From Oribacterium sp. KHPX15 (lineage in GTDB: Bacteria; Bacillota; Clostridia; Lachnospirales; Lachnospiraceae), in assembly GCF_900107835.1 (NCBI RefSeq), contig NZ_FNRG01000010.1:1-34891 (forward strand): a stretch of DNA of 34,891 nt. Direction: 5' to 3'. Under the pieces are notes generated by a model. It was not told where the DNA came from and made no database searches. It was given only the letters and a program-made list of their open reading frames with translations. Positions within the stretch are counted from its first letter, which is position 1. The number at the start of each line of letters is the position of its first letter. Shown piece by piece: positions 8,203 to 16,120 of this stretch. The position numbers and the translations under genes are program-made.

Positions 8203-8421
8203 ATAGTTAAACTGAAAGCCTACCGCTTCACAAAGAGCGGATCAGGGGCTCTGGTACTTCCGGAGCACAGCTACAGCTTCGACTATGAGCTAGAAGAAGA
8301 TACTCTCAAGGTGGATTTCGAGAAGAGTAACCTCAGGGACTCAACCTTCAAGGTATCCATCGTAGACGGAGTCATAAGCCTTTGGGTTTCTGAATCACTT
8401 AAAGCTATTATGAATTTTTGA
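8203..8421 (+). pseudogene. 5'-truncated gene remnant (C-terminal fragment)
   Basis: An open frame from the stop at 8200 to the TGA at 8419-8421 has no ATG, GTG or TTG start with a ribosome site in its first part. It encodes about 70 residues of protein-like sequence, including SYSFDYELEEDTLKVDFEKS. The alternating hydrophobic/acidic strands resemble the C-terminal beta domain of small lipocalin-like/DUF5640-type clostridial lipoproteins, though that assignment is tentative. The likely explanation is loss of the 5' part by deletion or transfer. Confidence 0.6.
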
Positions 8422-8428
8422 TGTGGTA

Positions 8429-8457
8429 TTGACAGAAATTAATATAACATGTATGAT
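8429..8457 (+). promoter_or_regulatory. strong sigma-A-type promoter
   Basis: A perfect TTGACA (8429-8434), 17-bp spacer and TATGAT (8452-8457) lie 8 bp after the remnant gene. The first start codon downstream is at 8646, so the transcript would have about 180 untranslated bases or form a separate RNA. Confidence 0.75.
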
Positions 8458-8463
8458 TTCACA

Positions 8464-8570
8464 CGAATATTCAAAAGCCCCATATCTATGGGCAAAAAGA
8501 TTTGAACTATCTTAGTTTCAATTATCTATATTTATATCTTTAAAGATATCCCTAATTTTATTTTTTGATC
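8464..8570 (+). ncRNA. candidate structured leader or small RNA
   Basis: Downstream of the promoter at 8429 the sequence can form a GCCC/GGGC hairpin (about 8476-8493), a weak GAACT/AGTTT hairpin (about 8504-8520) and a 16-bp AT palindrome (8534-8549) followed by a T-rich run to about 8567 that could end transcription. No open frame explains it. It could be a small RNA, a leader of the 73-residue gene, or nothing; I cannot match it to a known RNA family. Confidence 0.3.
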
Positions 8571-8645
8571 AGAAGTTTATTAAACGAACTTTTAATAAAT
8601 GCTTTTGATTTTGATGCTATACTAAAACTATGTGAAGGATCATAA

Positions 8646-8867
8646 ATGAAAAACGAAAAAATGAATAAAGGACTGTTGGACAGTCAGCTGATACTCGATG
8701 AAAAGAAAAGGCTAAATGAGCAGCGGATAGGAAGAGAAGAACATAAGCGTGAGCAAATTGCAGAAATGCTACAGGATGGCAAAACACCGGAAGAGATAGC
8801 ATCTTTCTGCAAGTATCCCATGAAGCTTATAGAGGAAGTACAGAATAGTATGATGTCAGTTAAATGA
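8646..8867 (+). CDS. small hypothetical protein, 73 residues
   Basis: Not recognised with certainty. The ATG at 8646 follows an AAGGA site (8635-8639). The protein is highly charged (Lys/Glu-rich) and probably helical, with a C-terminal segment GKTPEEIASFCKYPMKLIEEV that resembles the short helix-turn-helix-like tail found at the end of many Rpn/PD-(D/E)XK transposase-family proteins. It may be a stand-alone remnant of such a tail or a small independent protein. It lies 97 bp upstream of the AAA-ATPase/nuclease gene in the same orientation. Confidence 0.6.
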   Translation: MKNEKMNKGLLDSQLILDEKKRLNEQRIGREEHKREQIAEMLQDGKTPEEIASFCKYPMKLIEEVQNSMMSVK

Positions 8868-8964
8868 TACATAATTCTCGCATGATCATCCATTTTTTTG
8901 TATGGGAATTATGATAGTATAAGCACATAAGAATATATGTATGTAGTGAGAAGAGGTGCAGTAA

Positions 8965-10635
8965 ATGTTAAAGACTGTCGGACTTGGCATTCAGGATTAT
9001 GAGAAGGTCATAGAACAAAACAATTTCTATATTGACAAAACAAAGTTTATATCTGAGTGGTGGAGAAGCAACGATGATATAACTTTGATCACCCGTCCGC
9101 GCCGTTTCGGAAAGACATTGATGCTGAGCACAGTGGAAAAGTTCTTCTCGATTAGACAGGGAAACAATGAGGAACTCTTTAGGGGATTAAATATTTCCAA
9201 AGATACAGAAATGATGGAGGAGTGTGGCAGGTGGCCGGTACTCTTTGTTTCATTTGCCGGGGTTAAAGCAGAGACATATCAAGGTGCTTTACAACAGTTT
9301 AACTGGCTTTTTACTGAATGGATCGCACGAAATAACTGGCTCAAGGATAAAATGAGTGATAAAGACCAGGATTTTTACAAAAAAGTAAGTTACGACATGG
9401 ATGAGAAAACAGCCGGTCAATGTCTTAATACTTTTTGCCGATGGCTTTCAGATTACTATGGTAAAAAAGTCATGATCCTGATCGATGAATACGATACCCC
9501 AATGCAGGAAGCGTATGTAAACGGATATTGGGACGAGCTGGTTGGATTTATGCGGAACATGTTCAACTCTACACTTAAAACAAATCCTTATCTCGGGAAA
9601 GCGCTTCTGACCGGTATCACGAGAGTAAGCAGAGAGTCTTTGTTTTCAGATTTAAATAATCTACAGATAGTAACTATTTCATCAGATATGTATGCAGACT
9701 GTTTTGGATTTACAGAAAAGGAAGTATTTGAATCTTTGGACAGTTACGGATACAGTTCCGAAAAGGAAAAGGTAAAAGCATGGTATGACGGGTTTAAGTT
9801 TGGAAACACTGAGGATATCTATAATCCATGGTCTATTATTTCATTTTTAAAAAAAGGAAAATATGAGCCGTACTGGGCCAATACAAGTTCAAACTCACTT
9901 GTGTCAAAACTAGTGAGAGAAGGAAGCATTGAGATAAAGAAGGCTTTTGAAGAGCTGCTTAATGATGGAGTTATACAAACGAAAATTGATGAACAGCTTG
10001 TCTATGGTGAGATGACCGGAAATAAGAATGCCATATGGAGCCTTTTATTTTCAGCAGGATACCTAAAGCCTGTTACGATTGAAGGCGAAGGAAATATGGC
10101 AGTATATAGCCTGAAACTCACAAACCACGAAGTAAAGGACAGCTTTAGTCTGCTTGTAGAGAGATGGTTTGAAAATGAAGGAGAAAACTACAGTTATTTC
10201 GTAAAGGCCCTTCTGGAAGGCAACATAGACGATATGATGGATACCATGTCGGAAATCTGTGAAGACATGATAAGCACCTTTGACGGGAGCGGCAAGGCGG
10301 CCCCTGAAAACTTCTATCATGGCCTTGTGATCGGGCTTCTTGTGGAACTCCGTGACAGATATGAGATAAAGTCAAACCGTGAGAGTGGCCTCGGACGTTA
10401 TGATGTGATGCTCCGCCCGAAGGACAAAAAGGATAATGCTGTCATAATTGAGTTTAAGGCCAAGCGCAGGAGCGAAAAGGGTAAGACACTTGATGAGCTT
10501 TGCGATATGGCATTAAAACAGATCGAAGATAAAAAGTATGAAGCAGAGCTGCTGTCCGCAGGATATGAAAAGGAAAAGATAATAAAGCTTGCCTTTGCCT
10601 TTGAGGGAAAGGATGTTCTCATAAAAAGGGATTAA
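8965..10635 (+). CDS. AAA-ATPase-like protein with C-terminal PD-(D/E)XK nuclease domain
   Basis: Belongs to the family combining an AAA-ATPase-like domain (PF09820) with a PDDEXK_9 domain (PF08011), very numerous in gut anaerobes and of unknown cellular role. The N-terminus has GIQDYEKVIEQNNFYIDKT and the P-loop RPRRFGKTLM (Lys50), with Walker B ILIDEYD at about 171-177. Near residues 478-500, GRYDVMLRP and VIIEFKAKR supply the Asp and E-x-K of the PD-(D/E)XK fold, so the nuclease site looks intact. At 556 residues it is full length. The ATG at 8965 follows an AGAGGTG site. The gene ends at a strong hairpin. Such genes are often scattered in multiple copies, suggesting mobility or selfish behaviour, but no element ends are visible here. 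Confidence 0.92.
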   Translation: MLKTVGLGIQDYEKVIEQNNFYIDKTKFISEWWRSNDDITLITRPRRFGKTLMLSTVEKFFSIRQGNNEELFRGLNISKDTEMMEECGRWPVLFVSFAGVKAETYQGALQQFNWLFTEWIARNNWLKDKMSDKDQDFYKKVSYDMDEKTAGQCLNTFCRWLSDYYGKKVMILIDEYDTPMQEAYVNGYWDELVGFMRNMFNSTLKTNPYLGKALLTGITRVSRESLFSDLNNLQIVTISSDMYADCFGFTEKEVFESLDSYGYSSEKEKVKAWYDGFKFGNTEDIYNPWSIISFLKKGKYEPYWANTSSNSLVSKLVREGSIEIKKAFEELLNDGVIQTKIDEQLVYGEMTGNKNAIWSLLFSAGYLKPVTIEGEGNMAVYSLKLTNHEVKDSFSLLVERWFENEGENYSYFVKALLEGNIDDMMDTMSEICEDMISTFDGSGKAAPENFYHGLVIGLLVELRDRYEIKSNRESGLGRYDVMLRPKDKKDNAVIIEFKAKRRSEKGKTLDELCDMALKQIEDKKYEAELLSAGYEKEKIIKLAFAFEGKDVLIKRD

Positions 10636-10650
10636 AGATATAAAAGCTAT

Positions 10651-10703
10651 AAAAAACGGTTATACCTAATATGCAAAAACTGCAATGGGTATAACCGTTT
10701 TTT
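10651..10703. terminator. bidirectional terminator after the AAA-ATPase gene
   Basis: Perfect 16-bp arms (10651-10666 and 10688-10703, AAAAAACGGTTATACC and its complement) with a 21-base loop; the arm ends give a T run on either strand. Confidence 0.88.
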
Positions 10704-10749
10704 GAAGTGAGTAAGAAAATGAGGGAGGTAGTGAATTATGCATTTTATA

Positions 10750-10779
10750 TTGCAATTAACATGTTGTTTTTTGTACAAT
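10750..10779 (+). promoter_or_regulatory. candidate promoter of the SNF2 gene
   Basis: TTGCAA (10750-10755), 18-bp spacer and TACAAT (10774-10779), about 115 bp before the SNF2 start. Confidence 0.5.
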
Positions 10780-10895
10780 CAGAAAAATTGATGCGCATTG
10801 GAGCAGTAGGAAAAAGGAACCGGATAGATCTGCATCTGTATGTCAGAGATAAACGGTAAAAAACTTACGTTTATAGAGGAGGACCGGGTCGGGAC

Positions 10896-13800
10896 ATGGA
10901 ATATAAGTGGGAGGTATTGTTTGATGAGGATGTGCTTGAAAGAGGCTGGAGTTATTATAAAAAAGGTCATGTAAAGGGATTTGCAGCTTCAGGTAACAGC
11001 TGTATAGCAAGAGTTATCGGAACGAAGATGTATAATGTCAGGATCATGTATCCGGATACTGTTAATATGAAGATGAGTTGTGACTGCCCTTATGCGAAAG
11101 ACGGAAATTTCTGTAAACATGAGGCGGCAGTTCTGTATTATTTCGAGCAATCCAGAACAGTAAGTTCACAGTGGAGCAAGTCACTGAAATCAAACAAGGG
11201 TAACACATATTTTAATGTAGAAAAAGTTCTTGAAGGCTATAGCGTTAAAGAGGATGACATTAAAGAAGCCCGTATGATGATCAATAAAGGTGAAATTAAA
11301 ATCATCAAAGTCGATACTATGTACCTTCGGTCAACATCAGGAGAAACCCGGTTTGCTATAGATGTCATAGGAGAGTGCACATCAGGACGTTTTGGTTCTT
11401 TCGATGTGAGGGTGGTGTTCACAAAAGATAAGTTACTTCTTGACGATTGTGCCCGTGATGGAAGCGCGTATTACAGCTATTATTCTCACCGTAGTGTGTG
11501 TGCACATGTTTTGGCGCTCCTGATTTTTGCTGATGACTATATCGCCAAGTACAATCCCGGCGACAGCACGGATCTCCATGGTGACAATGTCCTGAGGGCC
11601 TATCGTAAGATGCTGAGTAATCAGATCATCGAGGAAAAAACTCAGAAGAAAAATATTGTAAAGATCGAGCCAAAGCTGTCTTTTGGAAGAGATGCTGACA
11701 GTGACCTGTCACTTTCCTTCAAGATAGGCATTGAAAAACTCTATAAATTAAAGAGCATAACCAATCTTGTTGAAACAAGAGAACAAAATGGAACTCTAAA
11801 ACTTGGAACCAAGAACATGATATCCTTCATGGACTATGATTTCGATGAGGAATCAAAAAAGTACTATGAAATCATAGAGAAGGCCAAAAGTGAAGTAGAT
11901 TATATCTCACAGAAGATCAACAATCTGAGATACTACTATGGCGATAATATAACATTAAAGGATAAGGTTGATTTAACTCCTGAAATCCTCGATATGTTTT
12001 ATGAGTCAACAAAAGGTAAAACTATCGATATCGACGGAAGTCCTATTATAAAGAGTATAAAGGTAACAGAGGGTAAGTTAAAGGTAACAGTTGAGATAGA
12101 ACAATTAAAAGGTAAAGACAAAAAATTTGCCGGACTGTCAGTATGGGTGGATATCCCATATATAATGAAAGGCACGAACAACAGCTACATCCTGGATGAG
12201 GAAAATGCTGTATTCTATAAAGTTGACGAACTTTCACCTATGGTAAACATGCTTATAGAAAGTGTGAAGGATACTCCTGACATGTCCTTTACTATAGGAA
12301 AGAAAAAGCTTTCGGAGTTCTATTACAGATTTCTGCCGAAGCTTCTCGAGTGTCCGGAGATAGAGGTGGTGGAAAATGGCAAGACGCCGCTCCAAAAATA
12401 TCTTCCGCCTGAGTGCGAGATAGTTTTCTATATGGATGCCAATGAGGATTTCATCATAGGAAAAGTGCAGGCCAGGTATGGCGATGAAGCAATCCATCTT
12501 CATAAGCTCACGGATGCAGACTTTCCATTTCCGGAAACCAGAGATATGGAGTATGAACAGAATGCTGTAAATACTTTAATGAAGTATCTCCCTGACGTAA
12601 GCTCTGACAACGAGACATTTGCCTGCGAAAAAACAGGGGAGAATACCTTTGACCTTTTGAACGAAGGTATGAAGGACATGATGGCCATAGGCGAGATTCA
12701 TGCCAGCAAGGATTTTGAGAAACTGAAAATCCGTAAAGCGCCGGTAACGAGAGTCGGAGTATCTGTAGAAAGCGGAATTCTGAATCTGGAGATATCTACC
12801 GATGATATGTCGGAAGAGGAGCTTCTGGAGCTGCTTGAGAGTTACAGAAAAAAGAAAAAGTTTTTCAAGCTGAAAAATGGCGATTTCATCAGACTTGAGC
12901 AGGATGACACCATAGAAGAGCTAATGGCTACCATGCAGGCCATGGGAGTAGATGCGAGAGATTTCACCAAAGGTAAACTGCATTTGCCCATGTATCGTGC
13001 CATATTTGTCAACAACCTGCTGGAAGAGCATGATGAAATTGCGGCAGACAGAGACAAGAACTTCAAGTCACTCATCAGAAATTTCAACACGGTTAAGGAA
13101 AGTGACATCGAGGTTCCGGAAAATCTCGCCAAGGTTCTCCGGGGGTATCAGATATATGGATTTAAGTGGCTGAGTATGCTGTCTGAGCTTGGCTTCGGGG
13201 GTATTCTTGCCGACGATATGGGTCTCGGTAAAACGATACAGGTTATAGCTCTTCTGCAAAGCAGAAAAAACCTGCTGGAGAAGGAAGGCAAGAGGTTAAC
13301 TTCCCTCATCGTATGTCCCGCATCACTGGTTTATAACTGGGAGGAAGAGTTCAGGCGATTTGCACCTTCTGTGGAGGTAAGGGCCGTTGCGGGTACATTG
13401 GCTGAGAGAAAGGCTATACTGTCTCAGGAGGTTCTGCCTGAGGTGCTGGTCACATCCTATGACCTTTTGAAACGGGATATCGGAGCCTATGAAGGAAAGA
13501 AGTTTGATCATGAGATCATCGATGAGGCACAGTTTATAAAAAATCCTAAAGCTGCTGTATCAAAGTCGGTGAAGGTTATAAATGCAGAGCATAGATTTGC
13601 ACTGACAGGTACACCTATCGAAAACAGATTAAGTGAACTTTGGAGCATCTTTGACTATCTCATGCCGGGTTTCCTCTATACCTATGACCGCTTCAGAAGT
13701 GATTTTGAAAATGCTATAACAAAGTATAAGGATGAGGAAATCACAAAACAGCTGAAAAACATGGTAGGACCGTTTATCCTTAGGAGACTAAAGGAAAATG

Positions 13801-14531
13801 TGCTGAAGGATCTTCCGGATAAGATGGAGGAGATTCGTTTTACAAAGTTTGATGCTGCCCAGAGAAAACTCTATGATGCTCAGGTCACTCATATGAAGAA
13901 GCTTCTGGAAAGCGAAGACTTTAAATCCGGTAAGGATAAACTCAAAGTACTGGCGGAACTCACAAAGATCAGACAGATATGCTGCGATCCGGAGCTTATC
14001 ACAACCGGCTACACAGGCGAATCTGCCAAGAGAGAATCCTGCCTTGAACTGATCGAAAGTGCCATAGACGGAGGACACAAGATCCTGCTCTTTTCGCAGT
14101 TCACTTCCATGTTTGGACTTTTGGAGCGTGATCTCAGGGAACGCGGCATAGAGTTTTATAAGATCACAGGAGAAACCAGGAAAGAAGAGAGAATCAAGCT
14201 GGTTCATGCATTTAATGATAATGAAGTCCCGCTGTTTCTCATTTCTCTAAAGGCAGGCGGCACAGGACTCAATCTGACCGGTGCCGACGTTGTCATCCAC
14301 TATGATCCATGGTGGAATCTTGCTGCTCAGAATCAGGCAACAGACCGTGCCCACAGGATAGGTCAGACCAGAAAGGTTTCTGTATTTAAACTGATCGTTA
14401 AAGGCACTATAGAAGAGAAGATAGTTGAGATGCAGAATGCCAAAAAGGATCTGGCTGATGCGATACTGAGTGGAGAGAATGAGTCACTGATGAATATGAG
14501 CAGGGAACAGCTGATGGAACTCCTGGGATGA
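10896..14531 (+). CDS. SWIM zinc-finger SNF2-family helicase/ATPase
   Basis: Large DNA-dependent ATPase (1211 residues) of the bacterial SNF2 group, thought to remodel or translocate on DNA/protein complexes; the in vivo role is unknown. A SWIM zinc finger lies near the N-terminus (CDCPYAKDGNFCKH; Cys62, Cys64, Cys73, His75). A SNF2-associated region follows (about 250-700), then the motor: LRGYQIYGFKWL, Walker A DDMGLGKT with Lys779, DEAQ at 876-879, ALTGTPIENR, and in lobe 2 SLKAGGTGLNLTGAD and QATDRAHRIGQ. All motor motifs appear intact. A second, degenerate SWIM-like cluster (Cys185, Cys202, His204) follows the first. The ATG at 10896 has GAGGAGG upstream (about 10875-10881), a rather long spacing. 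dtd follows after 33 bp, probably co-transcribed. Confidence 0.95.
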   Translation: MEYKWEVLFDEDVLERGWSYYKKGHVKGFAASGNSCIARVIGTKMYNVRIMYPDTVNMKMSCDCPYAKDGNFCKHEAAVLYYFEQSRTVSSQWSKSLKSNKGNTYFNVEKVLEGYSVKEDDIKEARMMINKGEIKIIKVDTMYLRSTSGETRFAIDVIGECTSGRFGSFDVRVVFTKDKLLLDDCARDGSAYYSYYSHRSVCAHVLALLIFADDYIAKYNPGDSTDLHGDNVLRAYRKMLSNQIIEEKTQKKNIVKIEPKLSFGRDADSDLSLSFKIGIEKLYKLKSITNLVETREQNGTLKLGTKNMISFMDYDFDEESKKYYEIIEKAKSEVDYISQKINNLRYYYGDNITLKDKVDLTPEILDMFYESTKGKTIDIDGSPIIKSIKVTEGKLKVTVEIEQLKGKDKKFAGLSVWVDIPYIMKGTNNSYILDEENAVFYKVDELSPMVNMLIESVKDTPDMSFTIGKKKLSEFYYRFLPKLLECPEIEVVENGKTPLQKYLPPECEIVFYMDANEDFIIGKVQARYGDEAIHLHKLTDADFPFPETRDMEYEQNAVNTLMKYLPDVSSDNETFACEKTGENTFDLLNEGMKDMMAIGEIHASKDFEKLKIRKAPVTRVGVSVESGILNLEISTDDMSEEELLELLESYRKKKKFFKLKNGDFIRLEQDDTIEELMATMQAMGVDARDFTKGKLHLPMYRAIFVNNLLEEHDEIAADRDKNFKSLIRNFNTVKESDIEVPENLAKVLRGYQIYGFKWLSMLSELGFGGILADDMGLGKTIQVIALLQSRKNLLEKEGKRLTSLIVCPASLVYNWEEEFRRFAPSVEVRAVAGTLAERKAILSQEVLPEVLVTSYDLLKRDIGAYEGKKFDHEIIDEAQFIKNPKAAVSKSVKVINAEHRFALTGTPIENRLSELWSIFDYLMPGFLYTYDRFRSDFENAITKYKDEEITKQLKNMVGPFILRRLKENVLKDLPDKMEEIRFTKFDAAQRKLYDAQVTHMKKLLESEDFKSGKDKLKVLAELTKIRQICCDPELITTGYTGESAKRESCLELIESAIDGGHKILLFSQFTSMFGLLERDLRERGIEFYKITGETRKEERIKLVHAFNDNEVPLFLISLKAGGTGLNLTGADVVIHYDPWWNLAAQNQATDRAHRIGQTRKVSVFKLIVKGTIEEKIVEMQNAKKDLADAILSGENESLMNMSREQLMELLG

Positions 14532-14564
14532 GTATTTCGTATAGCAGTAGAAAAGAGGATAAAA

Positions 14565-15017
14565 ATGAGATGTGTAGTTCAGGTTGTGCAGCATGCAGCT
14601 GTCACAGTAGATAATGAAACGATAGGTAAGATCGGACGGGGATTTCTGATATTCCTGGGGGTTTCGGATACAGATACCGAAGAAATGGCGGATAAAATGG
14701 TGAAGAAGATCTGCAGCCTCCGGATATTCCCGGATGAAAACGGAAAGACAAACTGCTCTCTTTCGGATGTAGGAGGTTCCGTACTTGTGGTCAGCCAGTT
14801 TACACTGTATGCCAACTGCAAAAAAGGTAACCGCCCAAGCTTTATCGAGGCCGGAGCCCCGGACAAAGCCGATGCCCTTTATCGGTACTTCACAGAACGC
14901 TGCAAGGATTACGTTCAAAAGGTAGAGCACGGTGAGTTCGGTGCCGACATGAAGGTCGAACTCCTTAACGACGGCCCCTTTACCCTGATGCTGGATTCAG
15001 ACCAATTATTTAAATAG
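14565..15017 (+). CDS. dtd: D-aminoacyl-tRNA deacylase
   Basis: Cytoplasmic proofreading enzyme that hydrolyses D-aminoacyl-tRNA (and mischarged Gly-tRNA), recycling tRNA and removing D-amino acids. [15 protein letters not shown] is the family N-terminus; the two signature motifs SQFTLYA and GNRPSF, which form the cross-subunit active site, are intact. At 150 residues it is the usual length. It lies 33 bp after the SNF2 gene with a GAGGA ribosome site, so is probably the second gene of that transcript. It converges on the DUF4250 gene. Confidence 0.97.
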   Translation: MRCVVQVVQHAAVTVDNETIGKIGRGFLIFLGVSDTDTEEMADKMVKKICSLRIFPDENGKTNCSLSDVGGSVLVVSQFTLYANCKKGNRPSFIEAGAPDKADALYRYFTERCKDYVQKVEHGEFGADMKVELLNDGPFTLMLDSDQLFK

Positions 15018-15104
15018 CCGATCAGCTATTAAGGCTAAAAAACAACGTTTACAGTTGAGAAGATGAATGATAAATCACCCTCCGGCTCTGTCCTTTCCTG
15101 TTTT

Positions 15105-15281
15105 TCACTTAAACTGGTTTATCTCGTTGTTATAGTGATAATCAATCACCGCAAGGGACTTCACTATGCTGTCCTGATCGACATCAAAAGCCTTACAAAG
15201 ACTCTCGAGCGAATCATAATTATCACGGAGCTGAGTATTGATAAAGCTCAAAAGCATAACAGGATCTTTTGGAATTGCCAT
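15105..15281 (-). CDS. DUF4250 domain-containing small protein
   Basis: Short conserved clostridial protein of unknown function. AIPKDPVMLLSFINTQLRD and the C-terminal IDYHYNNEINQF fit DUF4250. I chose the ATG at 15281 because an AGAAGG site lies 7 bases upstream (15289-15294) and family members begin with the IPKDPVML segment; an in-frame ATG at 15299 would add six residues. It has 58 residues. No partner is suggested by its neighbours, as it is convergent with dtd and divergent from the HIT gene. Confidence 0.85.
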   Translation of the reverse strand: MAIPKDPVMLLSFINTQLRDNYDSLESLCKAFDVDQDSIVKSLAVIDYHYNNEINQFK

Positions 15282-15316
15282 ATAAAAACCTTCTTTCATA
15301 ATTATTTATCAGCAAC

Positions 15317-15454
15317 CTTCAGGTTATATCGGTTACTGTTTAGTTAACCATTAGAACGTGTAAGAAAATGCAAGGGATGGGCCGGCGCACATCCCTTGCA
15401 TTTTCTGACCGGCATAGAACACCTAAAACTTGTCGCCCAATTATATAACCTGAA
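15317..15454. repeat. nested inverted repeat in a divergent intergenic region
   Basis: An outer 12-bp inverted repeat (CTTCAGGTTATA at 15317-15328 and its complement at 15443-15454) surrounds a perfect central hairpin with 17-bp arms (15363-15379 and 15390-15406, enclosing GGCCGGCGCA). The hairpin looks like an intrinsic terminator, yet it lies between two divergent genes and upstream of the HIT promoter, so it ends neither. It may insulate the promoters or be a remnant of a small palindromic element. Confidence 0.65.
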
Positions 15455-15473
15455 GTTTGCTCCGTCAATTTCC

Positions 15474-15502
15474 TTGTCTAAGCCCCGCCAAAATTATATA
15501 AT
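15474..15502 (+). promoter_or_regulatory. promoter of the HIT-family gene
   Basis: TTGTCT (15474-15479), 17-bp spacer and a consensus TATAAT (15497-15502), 35 bp before the start codon. Confidence 0.7.
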
Positions 15503-15536
15503 ATTTCTAGTTTTTACGAAAAATCGGAGGTTCGAC

Positions 15537-15953
15537 ATGAAAGACGATAATTGCATTTTTTGTAAACTGGCAAATGGAGATATACCCACAACAACCCTGT
15601 ATCAGGACGATACATTCAGAGTGATCTTTGATGCAAACCCGGCATCAGACGGACACGTGCTCATCATCCCAAAGGAGCACTATCAGGACCTCACAGAGCT
15701 TCCCGACAACATAGCTTCAGGGGTAATGCCTCTTGCCGGAAAGATCGGAACAGCCATGAAAAAGGCTATCGGCGCTAAGGGCTTTAATGTTGTCCAGAAT
15801 AACGGAGAAGCAGCAGGCCAAACCGTAAACCACTTCCATACCCACATCATCCCACGCTACGGCAATGCTGATGAGATGGTTCTCTGGAAGCCCGGAAAGA
15901 CAGCTCCGGAAAAGATGGCTGAAATCTGCGATAAGCTCGTAAAGGCACTTTGA
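15537..15953 (+). CDS. HIT family nucleotide-binding hydrolase
   Basis: Histidine-triad protein of the Hint/HinT type, a cytoplasmic hydrolase of nucleoside phosphoramidates or related nucleotides. The open frame runs upstream to 15396, but the ATG at 15537 has a GGAGG site 6 bases before it and starts where HIT proteins start (KDDNCIFCKLANGDIP, with a CxxC pair). The catalytic triad NHFHTHIIPR is intact near residue 100. It has 138 residues, normal for the family. It may be co-transcribed with murG downstream, although the 167-bp gap contains a repeated segment. Confidence 0.95.
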   Translation: MKDDNCIFCKLANGDIPTTTLYQDDTFRVIFDANPASDGHVLIIPKEHYQDLTELPDNIASGVMPLAGKIGTAMKKAIGAKGFNVVQNNGEAAGQTVNHFHTHIIPRYGNADEMVLWKPGKTAPEKMAEICDKLVKAL

Positions 15954-16014
15954 TTCCTGAGTCGTTAAATCCCAGTCTATCTGGCCGGACGTAAACGGCA
16001 TGAAAAGCGCTTAT

Positions 16015-16074
16015 AAAGGAGCTGATCAGATCTGAATCTGTATAAAAGGAGCTGATCAGATCTGAATCTGTATA
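16015..16074 (+). repeat. perfect 30-bp tandem duplication upstream of murG
   Basis: Two identical 30-bp units (16015-16044 and 16045-16074) each begin AAAGGAGCTGATCAGATC, so each carries a Shine-Dalgarno-like AAAGGAG and overlapping palindromes (CTGATCAG, CAGATCTG). Neither AAAGGAG is next to a good start codon; the one used by murG is a separate site at about 16111. Confidence 0.92.
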
Positions 16075-16120
16075 TCAGATATCAGGGCTCCCAAAAGCAG
16101 CATTAATAAAGGAGAACAAA

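Noticed and set aside
10731-10859. GTG-started 42-codon frame (and a 17-codon ATG frame at 10738) before the SNF2 gene
   Set aside because: A GGGAGG lies upstream, but the spacing to the GTG is only about two bases, the frame overlaps the likely SNF2 promoter, and the product resembles nothing I know.
8646-14531. AAA-ATPase/nuclease plus SNF2 helicase as an anti-phage defence system
   Set aside because: A strong terminator and a separate promoter part the two genes, the SNF2 gene pairs instead with dtd, and no integrase, methylase or known defence partner is present. SNF2-SWIM helicases are common housekeeping-type genes in Clostridia.
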